From the NCBI RefSeq assembly GCF_052857255.1, contig NC_135498.1:116193134-116257133 (forward strand): a stretch of 64,000 nt of DNA, written 5' to 3'. Position numbers and translations under genes: made by a program. The stretch comes from Amblyomma americanum (taxonomy: Eukaryota > Arthropoda > Arachnida > Ixodida > Ixodidae). A model generated the notes under the pieces. The model worked only from the letters and a program-made list of their open reading frames with translations. It had not been told where the DNA came from and did no database searches. Of this stretch, positions 11,641-22,429 are shown piece by piece. Each line of letters begins with the position of its first letter. Position 1 is the first letter of the stretch.

Positions 11641-14204
11641 CAGTGGTTCATGAGTTGCGTTTGTAATGGAAAAAAGTATACACACTATAGACTGATCGAT
11701 AAACATCAGTCTAAGAAAACATCTTAAATCACTTTAAGAGTCAAATTATTCTATCCTTAAAGACCGATGCCGCGACTCTGAAAAGAAAAACAAAAATGAG
11801 TGCAAGTCACTAGTGACCCACACAAGCATTTAGTTTCGTCACAGCGATCGGAGAAAGAAGGAATGAATGGAGGTATATTTCATTCAATAAAAGCAAGATT
11901 GCTTCAGCCACCCATGCTTGCTCCTGTTCACACATAAGGCTATTTCCACGATTGAGCATTGATGTTTATTTACCAGAATATCTGGTTGGTGGTCTGGGCT
12001 AATAATCAGAGCTTGACGAAGCCCAGTTAACCTTTACAGGGCAGCACAGACGAGACCTCTGAACAAATAATGAGGATGCAAAATGTGCTCTTTACAAGAA
12101 AGGGGACAAAACTTAGAAAAGGACAACAGTAAAAGTCGCGATTATGACTTCGAAAACTTAGGAACGAAACAAATTGCTTAAAATAATAAAAAGAAATCGC
12201 CAAAGAAGATTCAAGCGAAGAATAACAAAAATAAACATGTAAAGGCAAATGGAGTCAGGAGCGAAATCTGGATTACAGATTAGAAAACGAACTATAGTGG
12301 TTCAAAAGATTTTCTGCAGTTGATGTGCTGGTACTTTTTAAAATGGACGGAATGTTGCGATGCAAAGACTGGAGCTTGTAATCGGTGCGAAATTAGGGTA
12401 TAAAGCATGTTTCTTTTTCGGTTGTTTAGAATGTTAGTATGGTGCTGCATTGTCCAGCGATTTTAATAAGTGACCGAAAGCTTTCAAGTGAGAAGCAACG
12501 TAAGCATAAAAGTCTGCATGCATAGGTGTGGTTTACGCGTAGCATTTTGTGCTGTTTAAGCAAATGTAGGCGGGGAAATAAGTTTTGAAGGCAGAATATG
12601 TGACCGGTTGCTTTTTTTCTGTAAAACTGCAATTTTGCTTCACTTGCCGATAAAAGTTTCTTCTACCACATAATAATGCCATGTTAAATATGAGATGAAT
12701 GTAAAAGTGAGAAAGGTGTGTTGACCAAAAACTTCTATTTCCTGTCCGGCGGTTTGCTTTTTTCCTCAATTCTTAATTTCAGAGATTCAAAATGTTCCTA
12801 AAAGGAGCGTGGTCAGGCTTTTGTTATTTTTTTTAGTTTCACCACATGGATGTTGATGTGGATAAGATTGTGCTATGAGCAATTCCATGTGATGTTTAGG
12901 TGCTGACACTTAGGTTATGGTGTTTAAAATGTTAGTTGCGATTCAGGGCCACTACGTGTGTCCTTTTTTCTTTCGCGTTACATCCAGGTTGCAGCTTGCA
13001 TGTTGTTGACAAAGTGTCTCAAATGTGGCTGCAATCATCATTCCCGACTTGTGACTTTAGCCCATGCGCACAATTTCTCGACACGTCCCATCATTGGCTT
13101 CCATGGTGGAAGTTGAGATATTAAAATTGCCGGAAATTTTGAACGCCAGTGTATAGTGAGCCGGCACTTGAATATAGGAGGCCTTAAAAAACCAAAGCTG
13201 CCACTCTCCCCTATTCACACTTGATGAAGGAACCAGGTAGGCTTCGAAAGGTACATTTTCTCAATTTTCTTGGCGTTGTTTTTCTCACTTCCCGTGGCAA
13301 TGCAGAAAACATAATACCATGTTTGCACGAAGTTTCATAAAAGAGGAGAAAATAAAACAACAGGGACAATAAAAGTGTTCACGAGTGGATTTATATGCCA
13401 TGCTTTGCGGCCGCAAACTCGACATAAACAAAGGAAGATAAAGGACGCGCGCCGTTCTCACGACTGGAGTATTGGAAAAGAATCAAATGCCTAAATACGA
13501 TTCTTTACAATTTTTATCCCAAGCATCCGATTTGTTTCGATTAAACCAGCAAAGAAAATATCATGAACAGCTTCAAAACTGCCACTCTTTCTAAGCTGTT
13601 AATAACACATTGACTAGCAAGAGATTATTCTTGAAGTTCCTTGCAAATTTAGTCTGTTACAAGAAGGTTTCATGTCAGCGTACTATTTGGTACTGTGATT
13701 CGGCATTCTGAGGCTATGTTCAGCTTCCTCTAGAAATGCATTATACGGTATTTTTTAAAGGGTGGTGGGAATCTACGGACTCATATATTCAACATTTTAA
13801 TAAATGTTTTTCCTACACAGCGCTCATTGTTTCGAGAATTAGGCAGTCGCCCCAGATGGCACTGGCTCATGTCGCTGTTTCCGATTGGCATGCTGCGAAT
13901 TCCAAATAAAGTTCATCAAACAATTCTCCCACGAGTTAACTATGAAACTTTATTTCTCGTAACGTTGTGATTAATTCATGAGAAATATTTACTGGGCGGT
14001 TACTGAATGTTCAGAAATGCAAAGAATATTTACAGGCGCGCCTGTCTGAATTTCAATAGAAGATATAAGAATATCTTCGTCAGCTACTTTCCTTTTTACA
14101 ATTTCCTCGATTTCATTATATGCCCCAAGTCTAGTTTCAGGTGACTACTGTCTTGGAGTGGCCAAATAATAATTAAAAGTTGTATGGAATGTAATTATTT
14201 CTTA
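11641..14204. other. No gene recognised
   Basis: AT-rich, with short open frames only. Around 13225-13262 there is a stretch with ttgatgaagg and ggcttcgaaagg that superficially recalls a hammerhead core (treated under findings). Confidence 0.45.
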
Positions 14205-14660
14205 TTAACTACTCATTTGTATACAAGGTAAAACTCTTGGCAGAGTTATAGATTGATGAGGGACAGGTAGTATTCATTATGTGCATAAAAATTAGAACAT
14301 TATCGATTATTTTACCTGTACGGTTGTTGTGCACGCTTGTTTCAGCTTTCTTCTGTTGTCCACAATCTCGTTGAAAATCAGACAGCAAGTGCAACTACGC
14401 AACTTATTAAAATCATAATGTATCATATCAACATGGGAACTGAAGGGCCTCTTAATAACTTCTGTTCACATTGACAAATCAAGTGAAACTTTCTCTATTC
14501 GGAGCCCGGTATTTGTGGCTTTTGGAGAACGAAGCTACCCGAACACGGGTCGTACAGTTCCAGGAGGGAAAGTGCTTCCTCAAGAGGCATGGAGATTAAA
14601 AATGAAAAATTACATTTAAATTTCACCCTGTTTCTAAGCAGATGGTTTAAAGCGAGAACA
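14205..14660. repeat. Copy of dispersed repeat A
   Basis: Shares blocks with the copy at 24480-25000: aaactcttggcagagttatagattgatg here against aaactctagccagagttatatattgatg there (quoted in part: gagttatagattgatg and gagttatatattgatg). It also shares cagatggtttaaagc at 14640 with the copy at 36853. Non-coding and diverged. Confidence 0.5.
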
Positions 14661-15033
14661 AATCAGAACCTGCGCCATAGAAAGGGATTTCTTAGTAACC
14701 CTAACTGGTTTTTTTTACAGGGCTGAAAAGTTACTGCAGAATTAATACTTATTTATGTCGCTTCAAGATGCAATACGTGTTTTATGGATTTAGACTGTAC
14801 ATTTGGTTTAGTTTTGAATAAGCTTTGTCGCTCTTTGACCGATATGAAGTCTCTAGTTGTGAACTTTCATCCTAGTCCGTGTCCTCCAGAAAAGCCTGAG
14901 CTATGCTGCCTCAGAACATCTTGCGCACATAAGATTAGACCAAAGTGGAAATTTAACAGCGCTCCTAGTTAATTTCAGTTCGTTGCCGTAAACAATGATT
15001 TAGTAAATTCAGCAACCGAGAGAGCGACGAATT

Positions 15034-15290
15034 AAACTAATAGTAATGGTGTGGTTTATGGGGTTTAACATCCCAAAGTTATTCGGGCTATGAAGGACGC
15101 CGTAGTGAAGGGCTCCAGAAATTTCGACCTCCTAGAGTTCTTTAGCGTGCACTGGCATCCCACAGCACACGGGCCTCTAGAATTTCGCCTCCATCGAATT
15201 CGACAACCGCGACAGGGATCGAACCTGCGTCTTTCGGGTAAGCAGCCGAGCGCCAACCATTGAGCCACCGTGGCGGGTAAACAAATAGTA
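15034..15290 (-). mobile_element. tRNA-derived SINE with target-site duplication
   Basis: The SINE body (15046-15278) lies in minus orientation. Its tRNA-like head at 15278-15210 reads, on the minus strand, gccacggtggctcaatggttg (A-box region) and later caggttcgatccctgtcgcgg (split here: caggttcgatccc), which carries the B box ggttcgatccc. The tail ends in ccccataaacc-type sequence. Flanks aaactaatagta (15034-15045) and aaacaaatagta (15279-15290) match at 11 of 12 positions and are the likely target-site duplication. Two other copies occur at 24181 and 43171. Confidence 0.85.
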
Positions 15291-15599
15291 TTGAGGGTAC
15301 CTTAAGCTGTATGCTGTTTGAGCACATAAATATGTGGTCTCAAAAGCCTGCCTGTTTTCGTTCATAAGGTTTCTAACATAATTAGCTAGTTTCTTATAGT
15401 AAGCGGCCATGATGGTAAGCAATCTATTGGTGAATTCCAAACGCAGGCCCGGAGCTGTCTGCACCCTCTGTGACAGAGCACCTGAATCCGGCGGAGAGCG
15501 TGTGACGAAATTGCGGTTGGTGTACGTTTACTCTGGCCGGAGCATGTAGGTGGCGCTCGCGAACTGCTGGAGGAAGTACCCGTCATTCCTTGCGCTTGC

Positions 15600-15950
15600 C
15601 CGCGCTCTTCGCGCGATTCACTTTTTAGTCCATAGCGGCGGGCAAAACTGATCGTCTGCTACGGAGCGCGGAGATGAGCCGGCGCGGCAGACGCGACAAG
15701 CCGCCGGAAATGCAGGGCGCCGCTGAAAAAGAACGTCACACAATCTTCCGGTCGGATCCGCCGATTTCGGCGGAGCAGTCCCGACTGCTCCACGGAGCAG
15801 TCTCGGCTCGGCAACCGCTCCCTGTCTACGATTGGAAGACGCGATCCGTGGCTCAGAACTACGTTTGGAATACAGTTGCTCCGAAAAGAGCAGAAAACGT
15901 TGCTCCCGAAGTGCTCCAACTCTGCGATTGGAAGTCACCATATGATTGAG
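15600..15950. other. GC-rich segment with dyad and repeated motif, unassigned
   Basis: Open frames on both strands span this GC-rich block, typical of composition rather than coding. A near-perfect dyad gactgctccacggagcagtc lies at 15783-15802, and a third gagcagtc copy lies just before it. The motif cgattggaag, an inverted CCAAT, occurs at about 15830 and 15926. This could be a promoter-like or repeat-derived segment. It abuts the 3' end of the LINE on the minus strand. Confidence 0.4.
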
Positions 15951-16324
15951 AAAGTAACGTCCCGTGAACTCATTGTAATGTAAATTATCAATCGGTTGTA
16001 TAGCTCTTTTTGTATTGTTAGTACTTTTACAAGCTTAGTTGACGTTGTCGTTCCCCAGATCAGGAAACAATATTTTACATGCGAAAACACTAGAGAGAAA
16101 TAAATTTGTGATTTGCAATTTCGAGGCAAAATTGGGCGAAATTTTTTTAGTATTCGAACAGAGCGAGGCATTCTAGTGCGGACGTAATCTATGTATTCTG
16201 TCCAGTGTAAATGCGGTTTAAAAACAGCTCCAAGGAACCTTTTAGAGCTGACACGAGGTATCGGGGTTTTTTCGGAGTGACTTTGCACGCTATTCGAAAT
16301 TTCCATGTTTCTGGCTCTGAACAT
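15935..16324 (-). pseudogene. LINE RT thumb and C-terminal fragment
   Basis: The 129-residue frame includes FLGAVFKPHLHWTEYIDYV (the FLGV-x-hD-x-x-L-x-W motif of LINE thumbs), then PRNCKSQIYFSLVFSHVKYC, then IWGTTTSTKLVKVLTIQKE. The same order appears in the younger LINE at 50303-51121 (KVLGVVLSHRMTWDAH, then SVFRSHINYCTLIW). It is the C-terminal part of the LINE ORF2. Confidence 0.8.
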
Positions 16325-16439
16325 TTATGTACTTTGTTTTCCTGATAGTAGTTCTAATCTATTTGATTTTAACTAAACTGACAATTGGGATAACCAACTA
16401 TCGGTGGCTGCTTGTGAATATTAATCTCTGGCCCTGCAA

Positions 16440-16600
16440 AAAATACTTCCTATCGTCTACATAGGTTACGATGTCACCTGCTGGACGAAAGTTAACGATA
16501 TCATTAATGTACAATAAGAACAACGTCGGTCCCAGTACTGGCCCCAGTGGCATGCAAGACACAATCTGCCCGATCTCAGATGAAATACTGTTTATGATAG
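16440..16600 (-). pseudogene. LINE RT catalytic core with YVDD
   Basis: In one minus-strand frame the sequence reads GPVLGPTLFLLYINDIV, then YVDD at 16463-16452. These match the GVPQGS-x-LGP-x-LF and Y-x-DD boxes of reverse transcriptases. The Q of the first box is altered (the preceding residues read CMPLGP). The catalytic Asp pair is kept, but the frame does not join with either neighbour. Confidence 0.75.
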
Positions 16601-16748
16601 TTGTTTGAAGTCGGTTGTCAAACTAACTGGAAAATAAAGTGAAAGAAACAATATGTACACAATAACACTGCATCTTTTTCAGCAATATCTTATGATTGAC
16701 CGAACGGAACGCTTTCCTCATATCAATAAATATTCCAACTGCTAGCAC

Positions 16749-17090
16749 TTAATTTTCTATGCTTTTAGTTAGCTTTTCTTCAAATTCCAGTAAAGCGGCT
16801 TCAGTTGTTTTGTTTTCTTTAAATCCGTACTGTTGCTTGGAGATTACATAGTTTTTGTCTAGACACTGTGAAAGAATTGCGCTAATTGGAAGTTCTGCAC
16901 TCTTAGCAAAAACTGAAAGAATGAAGATCGGCCGAGAGTTGTCTAATTCATTAATGTCACCCGTTTTATGAATGGCAGTGACACGAGCTACTTCCAACTG
17001 ATGTGGAAAAATACATCTCTTGAAGGTTAGATTTACTAAATATGCTCGCGGTATCGTAATGACATTGCTACTTTCTTTATCGTGACTCAA
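16749..17090 (-). pseudogene. LINE RT N-terminal fragment
   Basis: The 113-residue frame includes FPHQLEVARVTAIHKTGD, then NSRPIFILSVFAKSAEL, then QQYGFKENKTTEAALLEF. This is the fingers region of a CR1/L2-like RT (P-x-x-h-K-x-A-x-V-x-P-x-h-K-x-G-D; N-x-RPIS-x-L; Q-x-GF-x-x-x-x-ST). It precedes the YVDD core in the element. One stop and a frame change lie between the two. Confidence 0.8.
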
Positions 17091-17869
17091 GCAATGCCAT
17101 CGCTACCTAAGGCGTTATTACTCCGTAAACAGTGAATAATGCTAATATTGCAGAGTCAGTGCATTGTAACAAAAACATTAAATTACTATGTTTGCTGGTT
17201 ATATGCACTTATGCAGCTTGATCAAGACCATCATTTGATTTTGGTGGAAAGGCAGATGACAAATGGCTTTTAAATTCATTTTCTATGTCAGTGCTGTCAT
17301 AGTTCGAACGATGAATGTGGAGTGAGACGTGTATGTTGCTTTTATTTTTACCCAGAAATTCGTTTAGTGACATCCAGAACTTTCTCACGTAAAAATCAGT
17401 ACTTGCTTTCTTTTAGGTAAGCGCCTAACTTACTTCGGAATTTTTTAATCGACGGAGAACGCCAGTATCTCTTGTTCTCAATTCTGTAGATGTATTCCGT
17501 CGTATAGTTGTTTTGAAACCCGCGGTTTTTTTGGTTTCCTATAAGTTGTGTGTTTTGATGGCGAAAATGCAGTGTTATAGTGTTCTTGAACAGTTAATAT
17601 AAATATTGTCTACGATTTGCATGAATCCTCCTTTCTTAAAATTTTACTCCGTTCTATGCTAGCACAAAGGTGCCGAAACTGAGATAAACTACTTTATCAA
17701 TTCTCCTAAATGCAGAATTTTCCGGTTTGTTCGCGTGCTGTTTGGGTTGACTTCTAATTATACAGATTATAAGCATATGATCACTGACAATGTTAAAACG
17801 CCAGCGGGGTCATCACTACTGCAATAATACAAAGCAATAATACAAATCAATAAGTGTTTCAGAGTTATC

Positions 17870-18429
17870 AGTAACTCTTGTTGGGGAGGAAATCTAGTTT
17901 TACAAAACCATAGCTTTTGTAGAGATCTAGCACGTTTCTAGTAACGGAAGTTTTACCCAAAATATCTACATTTATATCACCAATAAATACCACTTCACAA
18001 TTATTAAGAGAGACATGTATCAAAGTTTTTCAACATAGTTGCAAAAAGCAGGCAAAGAACCTGAAGGAGGCCTATATGTACCTATAACAACAATTTTCCC
18101 GCAGCACACAGACAGAGCTTCTACATATCCATCCATTTTATAGCACTCAGGCATACAGTTATAGGCGATTTCATTCCACAAATATAGAGGCTTTCCTCTT
18201 TTCTGATGTCGCGTCAGAGACACGTATATATAATTATCATTTTAGGGTCATAAATATCACTGCTAAACGAGATTTCTGAAAACGCTAATACGTCAAACTG
18301 TAAACTCAGGTTTACCAACACAACCACTTCATCTATTTTGTTTTGCAGGCTAAATGCGTTTAAATCCAAGGCACTGAAATAATTGTTGAAATACTTAGAA
18401 ACTCGACATGTACATATTAAAAGAATCAA
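17870..18429 (-). pseudogene. LINE APE-type endonuclease fragments
   Basis: Three pieces cover the endonuclease. At 18429-18214: SLQNKIDEVVVLVNLSLQ then FDVLAFSEISFSSD, the N-terminal strands with S-E in place of T-E-T. At 18223-18020: IVVIGTYRPPSGSL, the YRPP motif. At 18000-17870: VVFIGDINVDIL, the GD-x-N motif at 17981-17964. Order and motifs match the intact-looking domain of the LINE near 53 kb. Frameshifts separate the pieces. Confidence 0.8.
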
Positions 18430-18583
18430 TATAAAAATAGGCCATGATGTGTTATTTTCCGCAAGAAATCAGGGCGCCTGAAAATCCTAAACGCTACCGT
18501 ATATTTTCTAGGTCATCTTCGCAAACAATGCAGATTGCATCCTCCCCGGTTCTTTTTCTGAAAAAAAATTTCCTGTTTCTCGG

Positions 18584-19396
18584 TCAGGTATACTGGAAGC
18601 GTGTCTGCATTGCCTTTGGACGCGCCATCCACAAGAGTCGCCGGTTGAATGCTGTCAGGTTATCAGAAAGGCGTATTTTTGATTGTTTAGCTTTGAGATT
18701 CTTTGCTTTCGCCAGCCATTGGTCTTTTCTCTTCCGGCTGACAGTATGGATTAGCACAGGAGGCGTTTTCTCCTCGATTGTCCTTTGAGGACGCCTGTGC
18801 ATACCTTCTATTTTACTTTAAGTGACCGATTCAAGGCTCATAGAGAGTGCAAATTCGTTCGAAACAGCTATCAAGTCTTCGTTCTCAGTGTATTTCAGAC
18901 CATGAATCTCAAGCTTCTGGTGTCGTCCGCACTGTTCAAATTTGCTTATTAGCCTTTTCAAGCGACCCACTTCAGGTCCTGATGCAGCCGATTCTACCAC
19001 TTCAATTCGCTTGTTCAGATTTTGTTTCTTCCGCATTGTGACGCTTCTGCTTTTTAAGAACCTCGTCATATTTGGCAGATGTCTGCCTTGACACTTCAAG
19101 AATGTCTATTCTTTCCAGCTACTTAGAGCGTCAACTTTCTCTGTGATCTGGAAGAGCACAGTTAACTTCGCGTTTATTTGCGATAGTTCAGCAGAGTGAT
19201 CACTCTCCAGCTCAGTTTTCAGCGTTTCACTCGACTTTCCCCTCTGGTTCTGCCAAGGAAGAAAGTCGAACACTTGTGTTTTTAGAAGCTTGCCCCTTCG
19301 TAGTTTTTTAATAACTTCCAGAACACTTTCCATGGTGGTAACCGAAACACCAATCGGCAAACTCGGCACCATCATCGATGTTCTCTTTACAAGCAA
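18584..19396 (-). pseudogene. LINE ORF1 (coiled coil plus FP-like domain), broken
   Basis: Three consecutive frames make up ORF1. 19396-19106 has an N-terminal helical region with heptad-like Leu/Ile. 19099-18818 has a helix followed by QKLEIHGLKYTENED, the start of the RRM-like domain (compare CNLEIKGV in the younger LINE). 18802-18584 contains PPVLIHTVSRKRKDQWLAKA, the later strand-helix of that domain. The protein would bind element RNA. At least two frame breaks are present. Confidence 0.7.
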
Positions 19397-19560
19397 TAAG
19401 TATGGTATTCTCCGGAATTACTCGAGTCTACCACAACAGCTAAAGTACTATGTGCAGCGGAGAAAGGCGACACGTGCACTACAGTACCATGACAGCGGCA
19501 GCAGCAGAAAAGACAAATAACTCTTAGTATCCTTAACAGCAAGAAGTATGAATGCCTAGC

Positions 19561-20061
19561 AACCTGTAAAAGTAGATGAACTTGATCACAGACGGTCTTT
19601 ACGCTGCCGCTGCCACTGCGAAAGTGACAGCAGTGCGCGGGAACGGCACCCCCCTGACGAAGCCGATAAGCCTGGAAAGAGACTCAAGGCGACGAAAAAG
19701 ATGCCAGCAGAGGAAAATCTGGCCAGGACTTGAAAGGCAGTTGTTCTGGATGGGTGGAACTGCGATGAAGCCGATATGTTCCAGGATTGTTTTCAAAGCT
19801 CTCTCAGCACTACCATAAATGTAGATGAACTTGATCACAGACTGTCCGTACGCCACCGCTGCCACTGATAAAGTGACTGTAGTGTACGGGAGCGACGACC
19901 CCCTGACAAAGCCTATAAGCCGGAAAAGAGGCTCAAGGCGGTGAAAACAGATGACAGCACAGCAAAATCCAGCCAGGACTTGACAGACGGTTGTTCTGTG
20001 TGGTTGGAACTGCGATGAAGCCGATGATACGTCCTGGGATTGATTCCAAAGCTCTGGTAAC
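19561..20061 (-). promoter_or_regulatory. Tandem pair of about 249-bp units upstream of LINE ORF1
   Basis: Two units align along their whole length: gtagatgaacttgatcacag starts at 19572 and again at 19821, giving a period of 249. Shared blocks include ctgccactg, gaaaaga-ctcaaggcg, ccaggacttga, ttgttctg and gatgaagccgat. They lie just upstream of the LINE leader (19397-19560), starting at an aacctg junction (19561), the same position and junction as the 245-bp monomers of the younger LINE. I infer a decayed monomeric promoter. A 255-codon minus-strand open frame crosses it but looks like a by-product. Confidence 0.5.
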
Positions 20062-20667
20062 ACCAACGTGTTCAGATAAGGGCAGTTGAAAAACTGCGGC
20101 GGTGCGCCAGGAAGCACACCGGACCCAAAACGGTTGCCGCTTAAGCGGTGGCGTGCGGTCGCTTTGATCATTGTTGTGCGGCAGTTCGGCAGAGCTGTTA
20201 TCTTACGCAGGTCACCGAACAAGGATTGTGCAGAAGAACTGTTAAAGTGTACCTCCTTCGCCAGCCACCCGGTGAGCGCATTCATTCCGCCTCGTCTAGC
20301 GTGTTCGAAGGGCTTAGTCCGAGCGGTCGGTTCTCTATTGAGCCTGTGGCGACACACACTGCGCATATTTCTGCGCAGCCTTCGCCTGGGCCATCATCCG
20401 TCCCAGCGTAACACGGCAACACGCTGGACTGCGTTACCGATAAAACACAGCGCCACCGCTGCGTCACCCGAGGCATGCGATACCGACGGTGGCTACAAAA
20501 GCAGGCTGCCCGGTTGGGAAGGGCGGCTTTTTTCTTTCCGCTACCAAGACGAGCGCAGCATTGGTATGCTTGTCCGCTGCCATCGCTTATCGATTAAACG
20601 GTTGTTACGTTTTTATGTTGGGATTCAGCCTTCAGCAGAAACGACAATCTACATCTAACGCATTGCC
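20062..20667 (+). other. GC-rich leader, possible 5' LTR/UTR of the gypsy-type element
   Basis: This segment lies between the LINE monomers and the gag start at 20668. It has open frames on both strands with no motif. By position it should include a 5' LTR or leader, but its partner LTR is absent from the window, so the limits cannot be set. Confidence 0.3.
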
Positions 20668-21485
20668 ATGGATGAGCAAGAGCAACAGCTTTAGTAACGG
20701 AACGGCCAACTCAATGCTCCCGTGCAGCAGCATCCTGCCGGCTCCGCCGAGGACGTCAGAACCCCGGCTGACGGCATCCCACATGCTGCCCCGCACGACG
20801 TCTGGCGTGTCGCTGTCAAGCTTCCGAAGATTTGGGCCGACTCGCCCGAGGTACGGTTCGCCCAAGTCCAGGCCTAGTTCTCGCTCGCGCACATCATGTA
20901 AGACTGCAGACCCGCTACGATTATGTCGTCGCCCACCTCGATTCCCGCTACGGCAACGAGGTCAGGGATATCCTTGCCAACCCACTAACGGCGAACCTTA
21001 ATGAAAGCCTCAAGACTAAACTCATCCGCCGCCTGTCACTTTCGGAAGACCAGAAGGCGCGACAACTACAGTCCGCAGAACTTGCCGTGCGCAAGCCTTC
21101 GCAGCTCCTCCGCCTCATGCGTGCTCTCGCGGGTGACATGGAAGTTCAGGATTCCTTGCTGCGAGCAATTTGGCTTCAACGACTTTCACTGCACGTCCAG
21201 GCAATTCTGCAGGCTCAGCTTACGCTACCTCTCCACCAACCTGCCGGGATCGCTGTTCGCGTCATCGAGGTCTCTTTGCCGCAGTTGTCGCCCACCGTCC
21301 AGGCTGTCGCCGCACCGCTGAACACCACAGAGGTTGCGCGCCGTATCGACGATATCAATCGACAGCTCAGCTCCATTCAGCGACGCCTGGATGAGCACCT
21401 GTGGACGCGCCACCCGCAAAGCCGCGACCATAACACCACCCCGTCGCAGCAGCCTGGTGAAGACGACAGCTGGTACTACCATTGA
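20668..21485 (+). pseudogene. Ty3/gypsy-type gag, broken
   Basis: The likely start ATG is at 20668, but the frame stops after a few codons and must shift. Around 20800-20880 one frame reads VKLPKIWADSPEVRFAQ followed by an in-frame stop. Then 20832-21485 carries TRYDYVVAHLDSRYGNEVRD, LIRRLSLSEDQKARQL and AIWLQRLSLHVQAIL, the helical capsid-like core of gag. The tail has a DDSWYYH stretch followed (in another frame) by cysteines that may be a degraded zinc knuckle. At least two stops and one or two frameshifts disable it. Confidence 0.75.
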
Positions 21486-22228
21486 CACTTTGTGGACAGA
21501 GCACGACAATGTCGACCACCCTGCTCCGCTGGACATAAGGAAAACGCCGACAGCTCGTAGACACGGCTCCGAACTACCAAGCTGGAGTCGGTCGCATCTT
21601 CGTCACCGAACAAATTACAAAGCAGCGGTTCCTTGTCGACAGTGGTTCCGACATCTGCGGCTACCCTCGAGCCCACCTTCAAGGTACCCGTTCTCCTACA
21701 TACTTTGAGCTCAGCGCGGCAGACCGGTGCACAATCAAGACTTACGGCTCGCTCCGCCTACACCTCCATCTTAAAAACCTACGCCGTGGACTTCATTGGA
21801 ATTTTGTCACCGCTGAGGTCAGCGAGCCAATAATCGGCTCAGACACTTTGGCGCACTACAACCTCCTTCCGGACTGCCGTCACGACCGTCTCATCGAAGC
21901 GACGACGGGACATTCTTCGCCAGGACAGCGAACAACTACCCACCAGCCGAGCATCAAAGTGCTCGGTGTTGACAATAATTCACCGTACCACGCAATCCTC
22001 GCCGAATTTCCCGGTTTCACGCTCCCTAGCGGGTTGCCAAGTGATGTGCAGCACACCACTGTGCACTGCATCCGGATCACCCCAGGCTCCCCGGTCGTCT
22101 GCCGCGCCCGTCGCCTTGCCCCGGACCGCATGCGCATAGCCAAAGCAGGGCTCGAACTCATGCTCCGTGAGGGAATCGCTCACCACTCCGACGGCCCATG
22201 GGCCTCACCACTTCACCTTGTCCTGTAA
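21486..22228 (+). pseudogene. Ty3/gypsy-type protease and start of reverse transcriptase, truncated
   Basis: In one frame RFLVDSGSDICG gives the aspartic protease D-S-G triad (Asp codon at 21638-21640), followed later by IIGSDTLAHYNLL, where the family has a GADFL-type strand. Next come DVQHTTVHCIRITPGSPV and then EGIAHHSDGPWASPLHLV, the linker and first RT block. The frame ends at a stop at 22228, and nothing of the RT palm, RNase H or integrase follows, so the element is truncated. Confidence 0.7.
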
Positions 22229-22429
22229 GTTTCGTCGAAAGTGCCAGAAAACACGCTTGTTTTCGTTTTTCTAAACCAAGTTCCATCTTTCCTCAGCTCA
22301 TAGGCTCGGACACGCTACCAAATGGACCCGACTTTGAGTTAGCCTGTGCGCTACGATAGAATATAAATCTTGAGCAAAGATTTGGCGGCAATATGATTTG
22401 AACTGAGCATGGCAGGATTTGTGACATGG

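Larger units (their letters stand above)
15935..20061 (-). mobile_element. Decayed CR1/L2-like LINE with tandem 5' repeats
   Basis: Minus-strand order: tandem 249-bp units (20061-19561), short leader, ORF1 (19396-18584), endonuclease (18429-17870), RT (17090-16440) and RT C-terminus (16324-15935). No RNase H is found, and ORF1 is of the coiled-coil type, which fits the CR1/L2 part of the Jockey superfamily. It resembles the younger LINE at 49.9-54.8 kb in ORF1 type, endonuclease and RT tail. Frames are broken in every domain. Confidence 0.75.

Noticed and set aside
20086..20658. 190-codon plus-strand frame before gag
   Set aside because: GC-rich leader with open frames on both strands, no domain, not joined to gag.
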